64,000 bases of DNA from Pseudomonas pohangensis (GCF_900105995.1 NZ_LT629785.1:186001-250000), one strand, 5' to 3'. Positions 11,836 through 21,020 are shown, numbered from the stretch's first letter. Notes: generated from the sequence alone by a model not told the origin. A program made the numbers and translations.

Positions 11836-13938
11836 ATGGCTCGTACAACCCCTATTAACCGCTACCGCAACATTGGTATCGTCGCGCACGTAGATGCCGG
11901 CAAAACCACTACAACGGAGCGCGTTTTGTTTTATACCGGTGTGAACCACAAGATGGGCGAGGTGCATGATGGCGCCGCGACCATGGACTGGATGGCGCAG
12001 GAGCAGGAGCGGGGCATTACTATTACTTCCGCTGCGACTACCGCTTTCTGGGAAGGTTCTGTCAAGCAGTTCCCCAAGCATCGCTTCAATATTATCGATA
12101 CCCCCGGGCACGTTGACTTCACCATTGAAGTAGAGCGCTCGCTGCGCGTACTTGACGGTGCGGTTGTAGTGTTCTGTGGTACTTCGGGTGTTGAGCCGCA
12201 GTCGGAAACCGTATGGCGTCAAGCCAACAAATACGGCGTACCGCGTCTTGTTTACGTTAATAAGATGGACCGTGCCGGCGCTAATTTCCTGCGCGTGGTC
12301 GGGCAGATCAAGCAGCGTCTGGGCCACACTCCGGTGCCTATTCAGTTGGCGATCGGTGCTGAAGAAAACTTCCAGGGCCAGATTGATCTGATGACTATGG
12401 AAGCTGTCTACTGGGACGATGCCGATAAAGGTACGCTTGCTCGCCGCGAGCCTATTCCTGCAGAGCTTCAAGATTTGGCAGATGAGTGGCGCAGCAATAT
12501 GGTCGAGGCTGCCGCCGAAGCCAATGAAGAGCTTATGAACAAGTACCTGGAAGGCGAAGAGCTGACCAATGACGAGATCAAATCAGCTCTTCGTCAGCGC
12601 ACGATAGCCGGTGAAATTGTTCTGGCGGTGTGCGGTTCGTCTTTCAAGAACAAGGGTGTTCCTTTGGTGCTTGATGCGGTTATCGACTACCTGCCGGCGC
12701 CGGTAGATATTCCGGCTATCAAAGGCTCGGATGTTGATGATGAAACAGTTGCTATGGAGCGCCATGCAAGCGACGAAGAACCGTTTTCTTCGCTGGCCTT
12801 CAAGATCGCGACTGACCCCTTTGTTGGTACTCTGACGTTTGCGCGTGTCTACTCTGGCGTTTTGAGTTCAGGTGACAGCGTTCTTAACTCGGTCAAGGGT
12901 AAGAAAGAGCGCGTCGGCCGTATGGTGCAGATGCACGCCAATAGCCGGGAAGAAATCAAGGAATGCCGTGCGGGTGACATTGCTGCACTGATTGGCATGA
13001 AAGATGTGACCACTGGTGACACTTTGTGTTCGATCGAAAAGCCGATCATTCTTGTGCGTATGGACTTCCCTGAGCCGGTTATTTCGGTTGCAGTTGAGCC
13101 GAAGACCAAGGAAGACCAGGAAAAGATGGGTATTGCCTTGGGCAAGCTGGCTCAAGAGGATCCTTCTTTCCGCGTCAAGACTGATGAAGAGACTGGTCAG
13201 ACGATCATTTCCGGGATGGGTGAGCTGCACCTGGACATTCTGGTAGATCGTATGCGTCGTGAGTTCAATGTTGATGCAAACATTGGCAAGCCGCAGGTTT
13301 CTTATCGTGAAAAGATCACGAAGAGTTGCGAAATCGAAGGCAAGTTCGTTCGCCAGTCCGGTGGTCGTGGTCAGTTTGGCCATTGCTGGGTGCGTTTCGC
13401 GCCTGCCGATGAAGGCCAGGAAGGTCTGCAGTTTGTCAACGAAGTGGTTGGTGGTGTGATTCCGAAGGAATACATCCCGGCTATTCAGAAGGGCATTGAA
13501 GAGCAGATGAAAAACGGTGTTGTTGCCGGTTATCCGCTCATCGGCCTGAAGGCGACTGTGTTTGATGGTTCGTATCACGACGTTGACTCGAACGAGATGG
13601 CGTTTAAAGTGGCTGCCTCGATGGCGACCAAGCAGCTGTCCCAGAAGGGTGGTGCTGTAGTGCTTGAGCCGATCATGAAGGTCGAAGTTGTAACGCCTGA
13701 AGATTACATGGGTGACGTCATGGGTGACCTGAATCGTCGTCGTGGGATGATTCAGGGCATGGAAGATTCGGTGTCGGGCAAGGTTATCCGTGCCGAGGTT
13801 CCATTGGGCGAAATGTTCGGTTATGCGACTGACGTCCGTTCCATGTCTCAGGGTCGCGCGAGCTACTCCATGGAATTTTCTAAATACTCCGAGGCTCCGT
13901 CGAATATCGTCGAAGCTATCGTTAAAAGACAAGGCTGA
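11836..13938 (+). CDS. fusA: elongation factor G
   Basis: 700 residues, a full-length translocase. GTPase motifs are AHVDAGKTT (P loop, residues about 17-25), the DTPGHVDF G3 motif and VNKMDRAGA (G4). Domain IV-type sequence appears at SGGRGQFGHCWV and the C-terminal domain V at YMGDVMGDLNRRRG. EF-G uses GTP hydrolysis to move tRNA-mRNA through the ribosome and, with RRF, recycles ribosomes. It lies in the str operon between rpsG and tuf. Confidence 0.99.
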   Translation: MARTTPINRYRNIGIVAHVDAGKTTTTERVLFYTGVNHKMGEVHDGAATMDWMAQEQERGITITSAATTAFWEGSVKQFPKHRFNIIDTPGHVDFTIEVERSLRVLDGAVVVFCGTSGVEPQSETVWRQANKYGVPRLVYVNKMDRAGANFLRVVGQIKQRLGHTPVPIQLAIGAEENFQGQIDLMTMEAVYWDDADKGTLARREPIPAELQDLADEWRSNMVEAAAEANEELMNKYLEGEELTNDEIKSALRQRTIAGEIVLAVCGSSFKNKGVPLVLDAVIDYLPAPVDIPAIKGSDVDDETVAMERHASDEEPFSSLAFKIATDPFVGTLTFARVYSGVLSSGDSVLNSVKGKKERVGRMVQMHANSREEIKECRAGDIAALIGMKDVTTGDTLCSIEKPIILVRMDFPEPVISVAVEPKTKEDQEKMGIALGKLAQEDPSFRVKTDEETGQTIISGMGELHLDILVDRMRREFNVDANIGKPQVSYREKITKSCEIEGKFVRQSGGRGQFGHCWVRFAPADEGQEGLQFVNEVVGGVIPKEYIPAIQKGIEEQMKNGVVAGYPLIGLKATVFDGSYHDVDSNEMAFKVAASMATKQLSQKGGAVVLEPIMKVEVVTPEDYMGDVMGDLNRRRGMIQGMEDSVSGKVIRAEVPLGEMFGYATDVRSMSQGRASYSMEFSKYSEAPSNIVEAIVKRQG

Positions 13939-13968
13939 TTCAGTCCTTTAGGCTAGAGGTGTATTGTC

Positions 13969-15162
13969 GTGGCTAAAGAAAAATTTGAACGTAACAAACC
14001 GCACGTCAACGTTGGCACCATTGGTCACGTTGACCATGGTAAAACCACTCTGACTGCAGCGCTGACTCGCGTTTGCTCCGAAGTATTCGGCAGCGCAAAG
14101 GTAGACTTCGACAAGATCGATAGCGCACCGGAAGAGAAAGCTCGTGGTATCACCATCAACACTGCGCACGTAGAGTACGACTCGTCTGTTCGTCACTACG
14201 CGCACGTTGACTGCCCAGGCCACGCTGACTATGTGAAGAACATGATCACCGGTGCTGCGCAGATGGATGGCGCTATCCTGGTTTGCTCGGCCGCAGATGG
14301 TCCGATGCCACAAACCCGTGAGCACATTCTGTTGTCCCGTCAGGTTGGCGTTCCTTACATCGTCGTGTTCCTGAACAAGGCTGACATGGTTGATGATGCC
14401 GAGCTCCTGGAGCTGGTGGAAATGGAAGTGCGTGACCTGCTCAGCACTTACGATTTCCCGGGCGACGACACTCCGATCATCATCGGCTCCGCGCTGATGG
14501 CGTTGAATGGTCAGGATGACAACGAGATGGGCACCACTGCCGTCAAGAAGCTGGTCGAGACTCTGGATAGCTATATCCCTGAGCCGGTCCGTGCCATCGA
14601 CAAACCATTCCTGATGCCGATCGAAGACGTATTCTCCATCTCCGGCCGCGGTACCGTGGTAACCGGTCGTGTAGAGCGCGGGATCGTCAAGATCCAGGAA
14701 GAAATCGAGATCGTTGGTCTGCGTCCTACCACCAAAACAACCTGTACTGGTGTAGAGATGTTCCGCAAGCTGCTCGACGAAGGTCGTGCTGGCGAGAACT
14801 GCGGTGTATTGCTGCGCGGTACCAAGCGTGATGACGTCGAGCGTGGTCAGGTTCTGGCCAAGCCGGGCACCATCAAGCCGCATACCAAGTTCGAGTCGGA
14901 AGTGTATGTGCTGTCGAAGGAAGAAGGCGGGCGTCACACACCATTCTTCAAGGGCTATCGCCCGCAGTTCTACTTCCGTACTACCGACGTTACCGGTAGC
15001 TGCGAACTGCCGGAAGGCGTTGAGATGGTAATGCCAGGCGACAACGTGCAGATGGTTGTTACCTTGATCAAGCCAATTGCCATGGAAGACGGCCTGCGTT
15101 TCGCGATTCGCGAGGGTGGCCGTACCGTTGGTGCTGGCGTGGTAGCCAAGATCATCGAGTAA
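13969..15162 (+). CDS. tuf: elongation factor Tu
   Basis: 397 residues from a GTG start (13969). GTP-binding motifs are GHVDHGKTTL, DCPGHADY and NKADMVDD, with the effector region EEKARGITINT. The protein is complete, ending VVAKIIE. EF-Tu delivers aminoacyl-tRNA to the A site. It is the last gene of the str operon, 30 bases after fusA and closed by a strong terminator. Pseudomonads usually carry a second tuf ahead of secE-nusG-rplK; that copy would lie upstream of this window, so tufA/tufB cannot be assigned from here. Confidence 0.98.
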   Translation: MAKEKFERNKPHVNVGTIGHVDHGKTTLTAALTRVCSEVFGSAKVDFDKIDSAPEEKARGITINTAHVEYDSSVRHYAHVDCPGHADYVKNMITGAAQMDGAILVCSAADGPMPQTREHILLSRQVGVPYIVVFLNKADMVDDAELLELVEMEVRDLLSTYDFPGDDTPIIIGSALMALNGQDDNEMGTTAVKKLVETLDSYIPEPVRAIDKPFLMPIEDVFSISGRGTVVTGRVERGIVKIQEEIEIVGLRPTTKTTCTGVEMFRKLLDEGRAGENCGVLLRGTKRDDVERGQVLAKPGTIKPHTKFESEVYVLSKEEGGRHTPFFKGYRPQFYFRTTDVTGSCELPEGVEMVMPGDNVQMVVTLIKPIAMEDGLRFAIREGGRTVGAGVVAKIIE

Positions 15163-15179
15163 TCGAATCTTGTCGACTG

Positions 15180-15203
15180 GAAAGGCCCCTGCGGGGGCCT
15201 TTC
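15180..15203 (+). terminator. intrinsic terminator after tuf
   Basis: A perfect 10-bp stem, GAAAGGCCCC / GGGGCCTTTC (15180-15189 and 15194-15203), with a 4-base loop TGCG; TTT lies inside the 3' arm and CTATTTG follows. It lies 18 bases after the tuf stop and separates the str and S10 operons. Confidence 0.85.
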
Positions 15204-15220
15204 TATTTGTAGATCATTGA

Positions 15221-15249
15221 TTGACACCCGCCAGGTGCATCCGTACAAT
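15221..15249 (+). promoter_or_regulatory. sigma70 promoter of the S10 operon (rpsJ)
   Basis: A consensus -35 TTGACA (15221-15226), a 17-base spacer and -10 TACAAT (15244-15249). It is one of the strongest-looking promoters in the window, 64 bases upstream of the rpsJ ATG and just after the tuf terminator. Confidence 0.9.
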
Positions 15250-15312
15250 TACGCCTCCTTTTATCGGGCGTACTGTGCTTGATGGGAATGGCAACTTGGA
15301 GTCAGAGCTCAA

Positions 15313-15624
15313 ATGCAAAACCAACAAATCAGAATTCGATTGAAGGCTTTTGACCATCGCCTGATCGATCAGTCTACCCAGGAAATCGTGGAAACCGCGA
15401 AACGTACTGGTGCTCAGGTGCGTGGGCCGATTCCATTGCCTACTCGCAAGGAGCGTTTCACCGTTCTGGTTTCTCCGCACGTCAACAAAGACGCGCGCGA
15501 CCAGTACGAAATTCGCACGCACAAGCGTGTACTGGATATCGTTCAGCCCACTGACAAAACTGTCGATGCGCTAATGAAGCTTGATCTTGCAGCTGGTGTG
15601 GAAGTGCAGATCAGCCTCGGCTAA
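15313..15624 (+). CDS. rpsJ: 30S ribosomal protein S10
   Basis: 103 residues, [20 protein letters not shown] at the start. S10 is part of the 30S head and, as NusE, binds NusB in antitermination complexes; nusB itself is at 46440 in this window. The loop residues of the family ([19 protein letters not shown]) are present. First gene of the S10 operon. An 8-bp hairpin, CTAAAACC/GGTTTTAG, overlaps its stop codon (15621-15640). Confidence 0.98.
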
Positions 15625-15707
15625 AACCTTGCGGTTTTAGTCGTGTAACGCTCTGAAATGGGCGGCCATAGCGGGTGAAAGCCCCGTACACTAATGAGGT
15701 TTACAAC

Positions 15708-16343
15708 ATGACTATTGGTTTAGTCGGTCGTAAGTGCGGTATGACCCGCATTTTTACCGAAGAAGGTGTCTCCATTCCGGTTACGGTCATTGAGGTCGAG
15801 CCGAATAGAGTTACACAGTTCAAATCAGAAGATACTGATGGCTATCGCGCTATTCAGGTTACCGTTGGTGAGCGTCGTGCTTCCCGTGTGACCAAGGCGC
15901 AGGCGGGTCACTTTGCCAAGGCAAAAGTAGCCGCCGGTCGCAACGTCATGGAGTTCCGTCTTGAAGATGGCGACTACCAGGCTGGCGACGAGGTCAAGGT
16001 CGAATTGTTCCAGGCTGGACAGATGGTGGATGTCACCGGTCAGTCCAAGGGTAAAGGCTTTGCCGGTACCATCAAGCGCTGGAACTTCCGTGGCCAAGAT
16101 AATACCCACGGCAACTCCCTTTCTCACCGCGTTCCGGGTTCGATTGGACAGTGTCAGACCCCAGGTCGGGTTTTCAAGGGCAAGAAAATGTCCGGGCACA
16201 TGGGCGACAGGCGTGTGACGGTTCAGTCCCTGGAAGTTGTGCGCGTCGATGCAGAACGCAATCTGTTGCTGGTCAAGGGCGCTGTGCCTGGTGCTACCGG
16301 TAGCGATGTGGTTGTGCGTCCGGCAGCCAAGGCTCGCGGTTAA
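15708..16343 (+). CDS. rplC: 50S ribosomal protein L3
   Basis: 211 residues from ATG 15708 (MTIGLVGRKCGMTRIF). Starts further upstream would read through the rpsJ-rplC gap and add residues absent from the family. L3 binds near the 3' end of 23S rRNA and reaches the peptidyl-transferase centre with its central extension. The segment GNSLSHRVPGSIGQCQTPGR contains the Gln that is methylated by PrmB in related bacteria. Followed after 14 bases by rplD. Confidence 0.97.
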   Translation: MTIGLVGRKCGMTRIFTEEGVSIPVTVIEVEPNRVTQFKSEDTDGYRAIQVTVGERRASRVTKAQAGHFAKAKVAAGRNVMEFRLEDGDYQAGDEVKVELFQAGQMVDVTGQSKGKGFAGTIKRWNFRGQDNTHGNSLSHRVPGSIGQCQTPGRVFKGKKMSGHMGDRRVTVQSLEVVRVDAERNLLLVKGAVPGATGSDVVVRPAAKARG

Positions 16344-16357
16344 GAGAGGAAGCTGAG

Positions 16358-16960
16358 ATGCAACTTAATGTGAATGGCGCTCCGGCTATCGAAGTCTGCG
16401 AGCGTACTTTTGGTGGCGAGTTCAATGAAACTTTGGTCCATCAAGCTGTAGTCGCCTATATGGCCGGCGGCCGTCAGGGCAGCAAGCAGCAGAAGACCCG
16501 TTCCGATGTGCGTGGTGGTGGTAAGAAGCCATGGCGTCAGAAGGGTACTGGGCGTGCTCGTGCGGGCACGATTCGCAGCCCGATCTGGCGTGGGGGTGGT
16601 GCTACCTTTGCGGCGCGTCCACAAGATCACGAGCAAAAGCTGAACAAGAAGATGTATCGCGCAGCAATGCGTTCGATTCTTGCCGAGCTTGCACGTACTG
16701 ATCGCCTGGTTGTTGTGCAGGACTTTTCGGTGGAATCGCCGAAGACCAAAGCATTGCTGGGCAAGCTTGATGGTATGGGTCTGGCTGATGTGCTGATTGT
16801 TTCCGATGCCATCGACCAGAACCTGTATCTGGCTGCGCGTAATCTGCCGCATGTAGATGTTCGTGACGTGCAGGGTTCGGATCCAGTAAGCCTGATCGCT
16901 TATGACAAGGTGCTGGTAACCGTGTCTGCCGTGAAGAAATTTGAGGAGCTGCTGGCATGA
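16358..16960 (+). CDS. rplD: 50S ribosomal protein L4
   Basis: 200 residues, MQLNVNGAPAIEVCERTFGG at the start. The long basic loop that lines the exit tunnel is visible (KTRSDVRGGGKKPWRQKGTG, then RAGTIRSPIWRGGG). L4 is also the autogenous regulator of the S10 operon in E. coli; a matching leader is not obvious in the 63 bases before rpsJ, so I do not assert that regulation here. Its stop overlaps the rplW start by four bases (ATGA). Confidence 0.98.
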   Translation: MQLNVNGAPAIEVCERTFGGEFNETLVHQAVVAYMAGGRQGSKQQKTRSDVRGGGKKPWRQKGTGRARAGTIRSPIWRGGGATFAARPQDHEQKLNKKMYRAAMRSILAELARTDRLVVVQDFSVESPKTKALLGKLDGMGLADVLIVSDAIDQNLYLAARNLPHVDVRDVQGSDPVSLIAYDKVLVTVSAVKKFEELLA

Positions 16961-17256
16961 ACCAGGAACGCGTATTCAAAGTACTGCTAGGTCCGCACGT
17001 TTCCGAGAAGGCTACTGTGCTGGCTGACGGTAAAAGCCAATTTGTTTTCAAGGTTGCTACTGATGCAACCAAGCTGGAAATCAAGAGGGCCGTAGAAAGC
17101 CTGTTCAGCGTGAAAGTCGCTGGTATTTGCACCTTGAATGTTAAGGGCAAGACCAAGCGTACCGCTCGCGGCCTGGGCAAGCGCAACGACTGGAAGAAGG
17201 CGTATATCGCTCTCCAGCCGGGTCAAGATCTCGATTTCGCCAGCAGCGCTGAGTAA
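16957..17256 (+). CDS. rplW: 50S ribosomal protein L23
   Basis: 99 residues. L23 sits at the tunnel exit and docks trigger factor and SRP; the VSEKATVLAD and KRAVESLFSVKV segments are typical. The gene overlaps the end of rplD (ATGA) and is followed 11 bases later by rplB, consistent with a single transcript. Confidence 0.97.
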   Translation: MNQERVFKVLLGPHVSEKATVLADGKSQFVFKVATDATKLEIKRAVESLFSVKVAGICTLNVKGKTKRTARGLGKRNDWKKAYIALQPGQDLDFASSAE

Positions 17257-17267
17257 AGGGGTGCATC

Positions 17268-18095
17268 ATGGCAATCGTTAAATGCAAACCGACTTCCGCT
17301 GGCCGCCGTTTCGTGGTCAAGGTTGTCAATAAAGATCTGCACAAGGGCGCACCTTACGCTCCGCTGCTCGAGAAAAAATCGAAAACAGGCGGCCGTAACA
17401 ACAATGGGCGTATTACTACGCGTCACATTGGTGGTGGTCACAAGCAGCATTATCGTCTGGTAGATTTTCGTCGCAACGACAAGGACGGTATTCCGGCCAC
17501 TGTCGAGCGCATCGAATATGATCCGAACCGTACCGCACACATCGCTTTGTTGATGTATGCAGACGGCGAGCGTCGCTACATCATCGCGCCAAAAGGCGTA
17601 AGTGCTGGCGACCAGTTGATTGCTGGTTCTGCTGCGCCGATCAAAGCCGGTAACTGCATGGCTCTGCGTAATATTCCGGTCGGTTCGACTGTTCACGGAA
17701 TAGAGATGAAGCCAGGTAAAGGTGCGCAAATTGCGCGCTCAGCAGGTGCTTCGGCTCAGCTGGTTGCGCGTGAAGGTGTCTATGTCACCTTGCGTTTGCG
17801 TTCCGGTGAAATGCGCAAAATTCTGTCCGAATGCCGGGCGACCCTGGGTGAAGTCTCGAATTCCGAGCACAGCCTGCGTTCGTTGGGTAAGGCAGGTGCC
17901 AAGCGTTGGCGCGGAGTTCGTCCTACCGTTCGCGGTGTGGCAATGAACCCTGTTGATCACCCGCATGGTGGTGGTGAAGGTCGTACGTCGGGTGGTCGTC
18001 ATCCGGTGTCTCCATGGGGCTTCCCGACTAAGGGCGCGAAGACTCGTGGTAACAAGCGTACTGACAACATGATCGTCCGTCGTCGCAATAAATAA
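17268..18095 (+). CDS. rplB: 50S ribosomal protein L2
   Basis: 275 residues, full length. L2 is required for subunit association and sits by the peptidyl-transferase centre. The universally conserved C-terminal segment VAMNPVDHPHGGGEGR carries the functionally important His (about residue 230). The basic N-terminal MAIVKCKPTSAGRRFVVK is also typical. Fourth structural gene after rpsJ in the S10 operon. Confidence 0.98.
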   Translation: MAIVKCKPTSAGRRFVVKVVNKDLHKGAPYAPLLEKKSKTGGRNNNGRITTRHIGGGHKQHYRLVDFRRNDKDGIPATVERIEYDPNRTAHIALLMYADGERRYIIAPKGVSAGDQLIAGSAAPIKAGNCMALRNIPVGSTVHGIEMKPGKGAQIARSAGASAQLVAREGVYVTLRLRSGEMRKILSECRATLGEVSNSEHSLRSLGKAGAKRWRGVRPTVRGVAMNPVDHPHGGGEGRTSGGRHPVSPWGFPTKGAKTRGNKRTDNMIVRRRNK

Positions 18096-18107
18096 AGGGA
18101 TACGACA

Positions 18108-18383
18108 GTGCCACGTTCTCTGAAAAAAGGTCCTTTTATCGATCTTCACCTAATGAAGAAGGTCGAAGTTGCGGTTGAAAAGAATGATCGCAAGCCAGTG
18201 AAAACCTGGTCGCGTCGCTCGATGATTCTGCCGCAGATGGTCGGTCTGACCATCGCCGTGCATAACGGTCGTCAACATGTCCCGGTTCTGGTGAACGAAG
18301 ACATGGTCGGCCACAAACTCGGCGAGTTCGCTGCTACCCGCACTTATCGTGGGCATGTGGCTGACAAGAAAGCCAAGCGTTAA
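18108..18383 (+). CDS. rpsS: 30S ribosomal protein S19
   Basis: 91 residues from a GTG start (18108), MPRSLKKGPFIDLHLMKKVE. S19 is in the 30S head next to S13 and contacts the A-site finger. The conserved WSRRSMILPQMVGLTIAVHN segment and the C-terminal GEFAATRTYRGH are present. It lies 12 bases after rplB and 11 before rplV. Confidence 0.98.
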   Translation: MPRSLKKGPFIDLHLMKKVEVAVEKNDRKPVKTWSRRSMILPQMVGLTIAVHNGRQHVPVLVNEDMVGHKLGEFAATRTYRGHVADKKAKR

Positions 18384-18394
18384 GGGGTTAGGAA

Positions 18395-18727
18395 ATGGAA
18401 GTAGCCGCTAAGTTGTCGGGCGCTCGCATATCTGCCCAGAAAGCCCGCTTGGTCGCAGACCAGATTCGCGGGAAAAAGGTGGGTGAAGCGCTCAATCTTC
18501 TGGCTTTCAGCAGTAAGAAAGCCGCGGAGATAATGAAGAAAGTGCTGGAGTCGGCTGTGGCCAACGCTGAGCACAACGAAGGCGCGGATGTGGATGACCT
18601 CAAGGTTTCCACAGTCTTCGTAAACGAGGGGCGTTCGCTGAAGCGCATCATGCCGCGTGCCAAAGGCCGCGCTGATCGCATCGTCAAGCGGTCTTGCCAT
18701 ATTACTGTCAAGGTTGCCGACAAGTAA
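18395..18727 (+). CDS. rplV: 50S ribosomal protein L22
   Basis: 110 residues. The beta-hairpin that narrows the exit tunnel corresponds to [18 protein letters not shown], intact and without the deletions known from macrolide-resistant strains. The N-terminus [20 protein letters not shown] is normal for the family. In the S10 operon between rpsS and rpsC. Confidence 0.98.
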
Positions 18728-18740
18728 CGGAGTCGAACAG

Positions 18741-19427
18741 ATGGGTCAGAAAGTACATCCCACTGGCATACGCCTGGGAATCGTCAAGGATCACACCTCC
18801 GTCTGGTACGCCAGCGGTCGGACTTATGCGGACTATTTGTTTGCAGATCTGATGGTGCGTGAATATCTCCAAGACAAATTAAAAAACGCGTCCGTTAGCC
18901 GTATCGACATTGCTCGTCCGGCTCAAACCGCAAAGATCACCATTCACACTGCTCGTCCCGGCATCGTAATCGGGAAGAAAGGTGAGGATGTTGAAAAACT
19001 GCGTCAGGACCTGACCAAGAAAATGGGTGTGCCCGTGCACATCAACATCGAAGAGATCCGCAAGCCGGAACTCGACGGTCTGCTGGTAGCCCAGAGCGTG
19101 GCTCAGCAGCTGGAACGCCGTGTAATGTTCCGTCGCGCTATGAAGCGCGCAGTACAGAACGCGATGCGTATTGGCGCTAAAGGCGTCAAGATCCAGGTAA
19201 GCGGTCGTCTTGGTGGTGCCGAAATTGCTCGTACCGAGTGGTATCGCGAAGGTCGTGTACCTTTGCACACTCTGCGTGCTGACATTGACTATGCAACTTA
19301 CGAAGCGCACACCACTTACGGTGTGATTGGCGTAAAGGTATGGATCTTCAAGGGCGAGGTCATCGGTGGCCTGCGTGAAGAACTGAAACCTTTGGCGCCT
19401 GCGCCTCGCAAGAAAGCCGCCAGGTAA
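18741..19427 (+). CDS. rpsC: 30S ribosomal protein S3
   Basis: 228 residues from ATG 18741 (MGQKVHPTGIRLGIVKDH). The longer in-frame extension back to 18657 lies within rplV and is not used. S3 contains a KH domain (IHTARPGIVIGKKGEDVEKL) and helps form the mRNA entry channel and helicase site. It ends in a basic tail APAPRKKAAR. Shine-Dalgarno GGAG at 18729-18732. Confidence 0.97.
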   Translation: MGQKVHPTGIRLGIVKDHTSVWYASGRTYADYLFADLMVREYLQDKLKNASVSRIDIARPAQTAKITIHTARPGIVIGKKGEDVEKLRQDLTKKMGVPVHINIEEIRKPELDGLLVAQSVAQQLERRVMFRRAMKRAVQNAMRIGAKGVKIQVSGRLGGAEIARTEWYREGRVPLHTLRADIDYATYEAHTTYGVIGVKVWIFKGEVIGGLREELKPLAPAPRKKAAR

Positions 19428-19439
19428 GGAGTACGCCAA

Positions 19440-19853
19440 ATGTTGCAACCAAAGCGTACAAAATTCCGCAAGCAGATGACTGGTCACAACCGTGGCCTGG
19501 CTCAGCGCGGTAGCAAAGTCAGCTTCGGCGAGTTTGCTTTGAAAGCAGTTGCCCGTGGTCGACTGACCGCACGCCAGATTGAGTCGGCACGTCGTGCCCT
19601 GACTCGTCACGTAAAACGTGGCGGTAAAATCTGGATTCGTGTTTTCCCGGACAAGCCAGTTACCAAGAAGCCTCTCGAAGTACGTATGGGTAAAGGTAAA
19701 GGTAGTGTTGAATACTGGGTATGCCAGATTCAGCCAGGCAAAGTCCTTTACGAGATCGAGGGTGTTTCCGAGGAGCTGGCGCGTGAAGCATTTGCTCTGG
19801 CTGCTGCAAAGCTGCCTCTCGCCACCTCCTTTGTTAAGCGGACGGTGATGTGA
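19440..19853 (+). CDS. rplP: 50S ribosomal protein L16
   Basis: 137 residues, MLQPKRTKFRKQMTGHNRGL at the start. L16 organises the A-site and binds 5S-proximal 23S rRNA. The Arg in the loop KAVARGRLTARQIE corresponds to the position hydroxylated by YcfD/RoxA in E. coli. It ends with a TGATG overlap into rpmC, so the two are translationally coupled. Confidence 0.97.
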   Translation: MLQPKRTKFRKQMTGHNRGLAQRGSKVSFGEFALKAVARGRLTARQIESARRALTRHVKRGGKIWIRVFPDKPVTKKPLEVRMGKGKGSVEYWVCQIQPGKVLYEIEGVSEELAREAFALAAAKLPLATSFVKRTVM

Positions 19854-20044
19854 TGAAAGCGAGTGAACTTCGTGGAAAAACAGCACAGCAGTTGAACGAG
19901 CAATTGCTCGGTCTGCTGCGCGACCAGTTCAATCTGCGTATGCAGAAAGCAACTGGCCAGTTGGGGCAGTCTCACCTGCTCTTGCAAGTTAAGCGCGACA
20001 TTTCTCGCGTGAAGACTGTGCTCAACCAGCAGGCAGGTAAGTAA
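19853..20044 (+). CDS. rpmC: 50S ribosomal protein L29
   Basis: 63 residues from the ATG at 19853, which overlaps the rplP TGA. A GTG three bases upstream would add one Met-like residue, but the ATG gives the standard MKASELRGKTAQQL. Two helices form a hairpin. L29 binds near the tunnel exit beside L23. rpsQ starts two bases after the stop. Confidence 0.95.
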   Translation: MKASELRGKTAQQLNEQLLGLLRDQFNLRMQKATGQLGQSHLLLQVKRDISRVKTVLNQQAGK

Positions 20045-20046
20045 TT

Positions 20047-20313
20047 ATGGGTGAAGCTCAGATTGATGTCCGTACGCTGACAGGCCGTGTCGTCAGCGAC
20101 AAAATGGACAAAACCATCACCGTTAAGATCGAGCGTCGCGTTAAGCACCCGATCTACGGTAAGTACGTGAAGCGTTCGACCAAGTTGCACGCACACGACG
20201 AAAGTAACCAGTGCCGCATTGGTGATCTTGTCACCATTCGCGAGACCCGTCCGCTGGCTAAGACCAAGGCTTGGGCCTTGGTTGCAGTCGTCGAGCGCGC
20301 TGTTGAAGTTTGA
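20047..20313 (+). CDS. rpsQ: 30S ribosomal protein S17
   Basis: 88 residues with the OB-fold pattern of S17 (LTGRVVSDKMDKTITVKIER, KYVKRSTKLHAHDE). It is a primary 16S 5'-domain assembly protein and the last gene of the classical S10 operon order. rplN follows after 11 bases with no terminator or clear promoter between them, so S10 and spc genes may be co-transcribed here. Confidence 0.97.
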   Translation: MGEAQIDVRTLTGRVVSDKMDKTITVKIERRVKHPIYGKYVKRSTKLHAHDESNQCRIGDLVTIRETRPLAKTKAWALVAVVERAVEV

Positions 20314-20324
20314 GGTGAGACACC

Positions 20325-20693
20325 ATGATTCAGACTCAATCCATGCTCGATGTGGCCGATAACAGCGGTGCACGCCGTGTCATGTGTATCAAAGTCCTGG
20401 GTGGTTCCCATCGCCGCTATGCCGGCATTGGTGACATCATCAAGGTTACCGTGAAGGAAGCAATTCCGCGCGGCAAGGTAAAAAAAGGTCAGGTAATGAC
20501 CGCAGTTGTGGTACGTACCCGTCACGGTGTGCGTCGCCCGGACGGCTCCATTATCCGTTTCGACGGTAACGCTGCTGTTCTGCTGAACAACAAGCAAGAG
20601 CCGATCGGCACCCGCATTTTCGGGCCGGTGACGCGTGAACTTCGCTCTGAGAAGTTCATGAAGATCGTATCGCTCGCCCCCGAAGTGCTGTAA
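20325..20693 (+). CDS. rplN: 50S ribosomal protein L14
   Basis: 122 residues, MIQTQSMLDVADNSGARRVM. L14 lies at the subunit interface, forms bridge B8 and binds the silencing factor RsfS. The RRPDGSIIRFDGNAAVLLN segment is fully conserved. First gene of the spc gene order. Confidence 0.98.
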   Translation: MIQTQSMLDVADNSGARRVMCIKVLGGSHRRYAGIGDIIKVTVKEAIPRGKVKKGQVMTAVVVRTRHGVRRPDGSIIRFDGNAAVLLNNKQEPIGTRIFGPVTRELRSEKFMKIVSLAPEVL

Positions 20694-20705
20694 GGAGAAG
20701 GCGTC

Positions 20706-21020
20706 ATGCAAAAGATTCGTCGTGACGACGAGATCATCGTCATCGCCGGCAAGGATAAAGGTAAGCGCGGTAAGGTGCTGAAGGTGCTCGCTGATGACCG
20801 TCTGGTCGTTGGCGGGATCAACATCGTCAAGCGTCATACCAAGCCTAACCCCATGTCAGGTGTACAAGGCGGTATCGTCGAGAAAGAGGCGCCATTGAAC
20901 GTCTCTAACGTCGCCATTTTCAACGGCGAAACCAACAAGGCAGATCGTGTTGGTTTCAAAGTAGAAGAAGGCAAGAAAATTCGTGTCTTCAAGTCGACCC
21001 AAAAAGCGGTTGATGCTTGA
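20706..21020 (+). CDS. rplX: 50S ribosomal protein L24
   Basis: 104 residues with the KOW motif near the N-terminus (DDEIIVIAGKDKGKRGKVLK). L24 is an early assembly initiator at the 5' end of 23S rRNA. GGAGAAGG Shine-Dalgarno upstream. Spaced 12 bases after rplN and 20 before rplE. Confidence 0.97.
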   Translation: MQKIRRDDEIIVIAGKDKGKRGKVLKVLADDRLVVGGINIVKRHTKPNPMSGVQGGIVEKEAPLNVSNVAIFNGETNKADRVGFKVEEGKKIRVFKSTQKAVDA

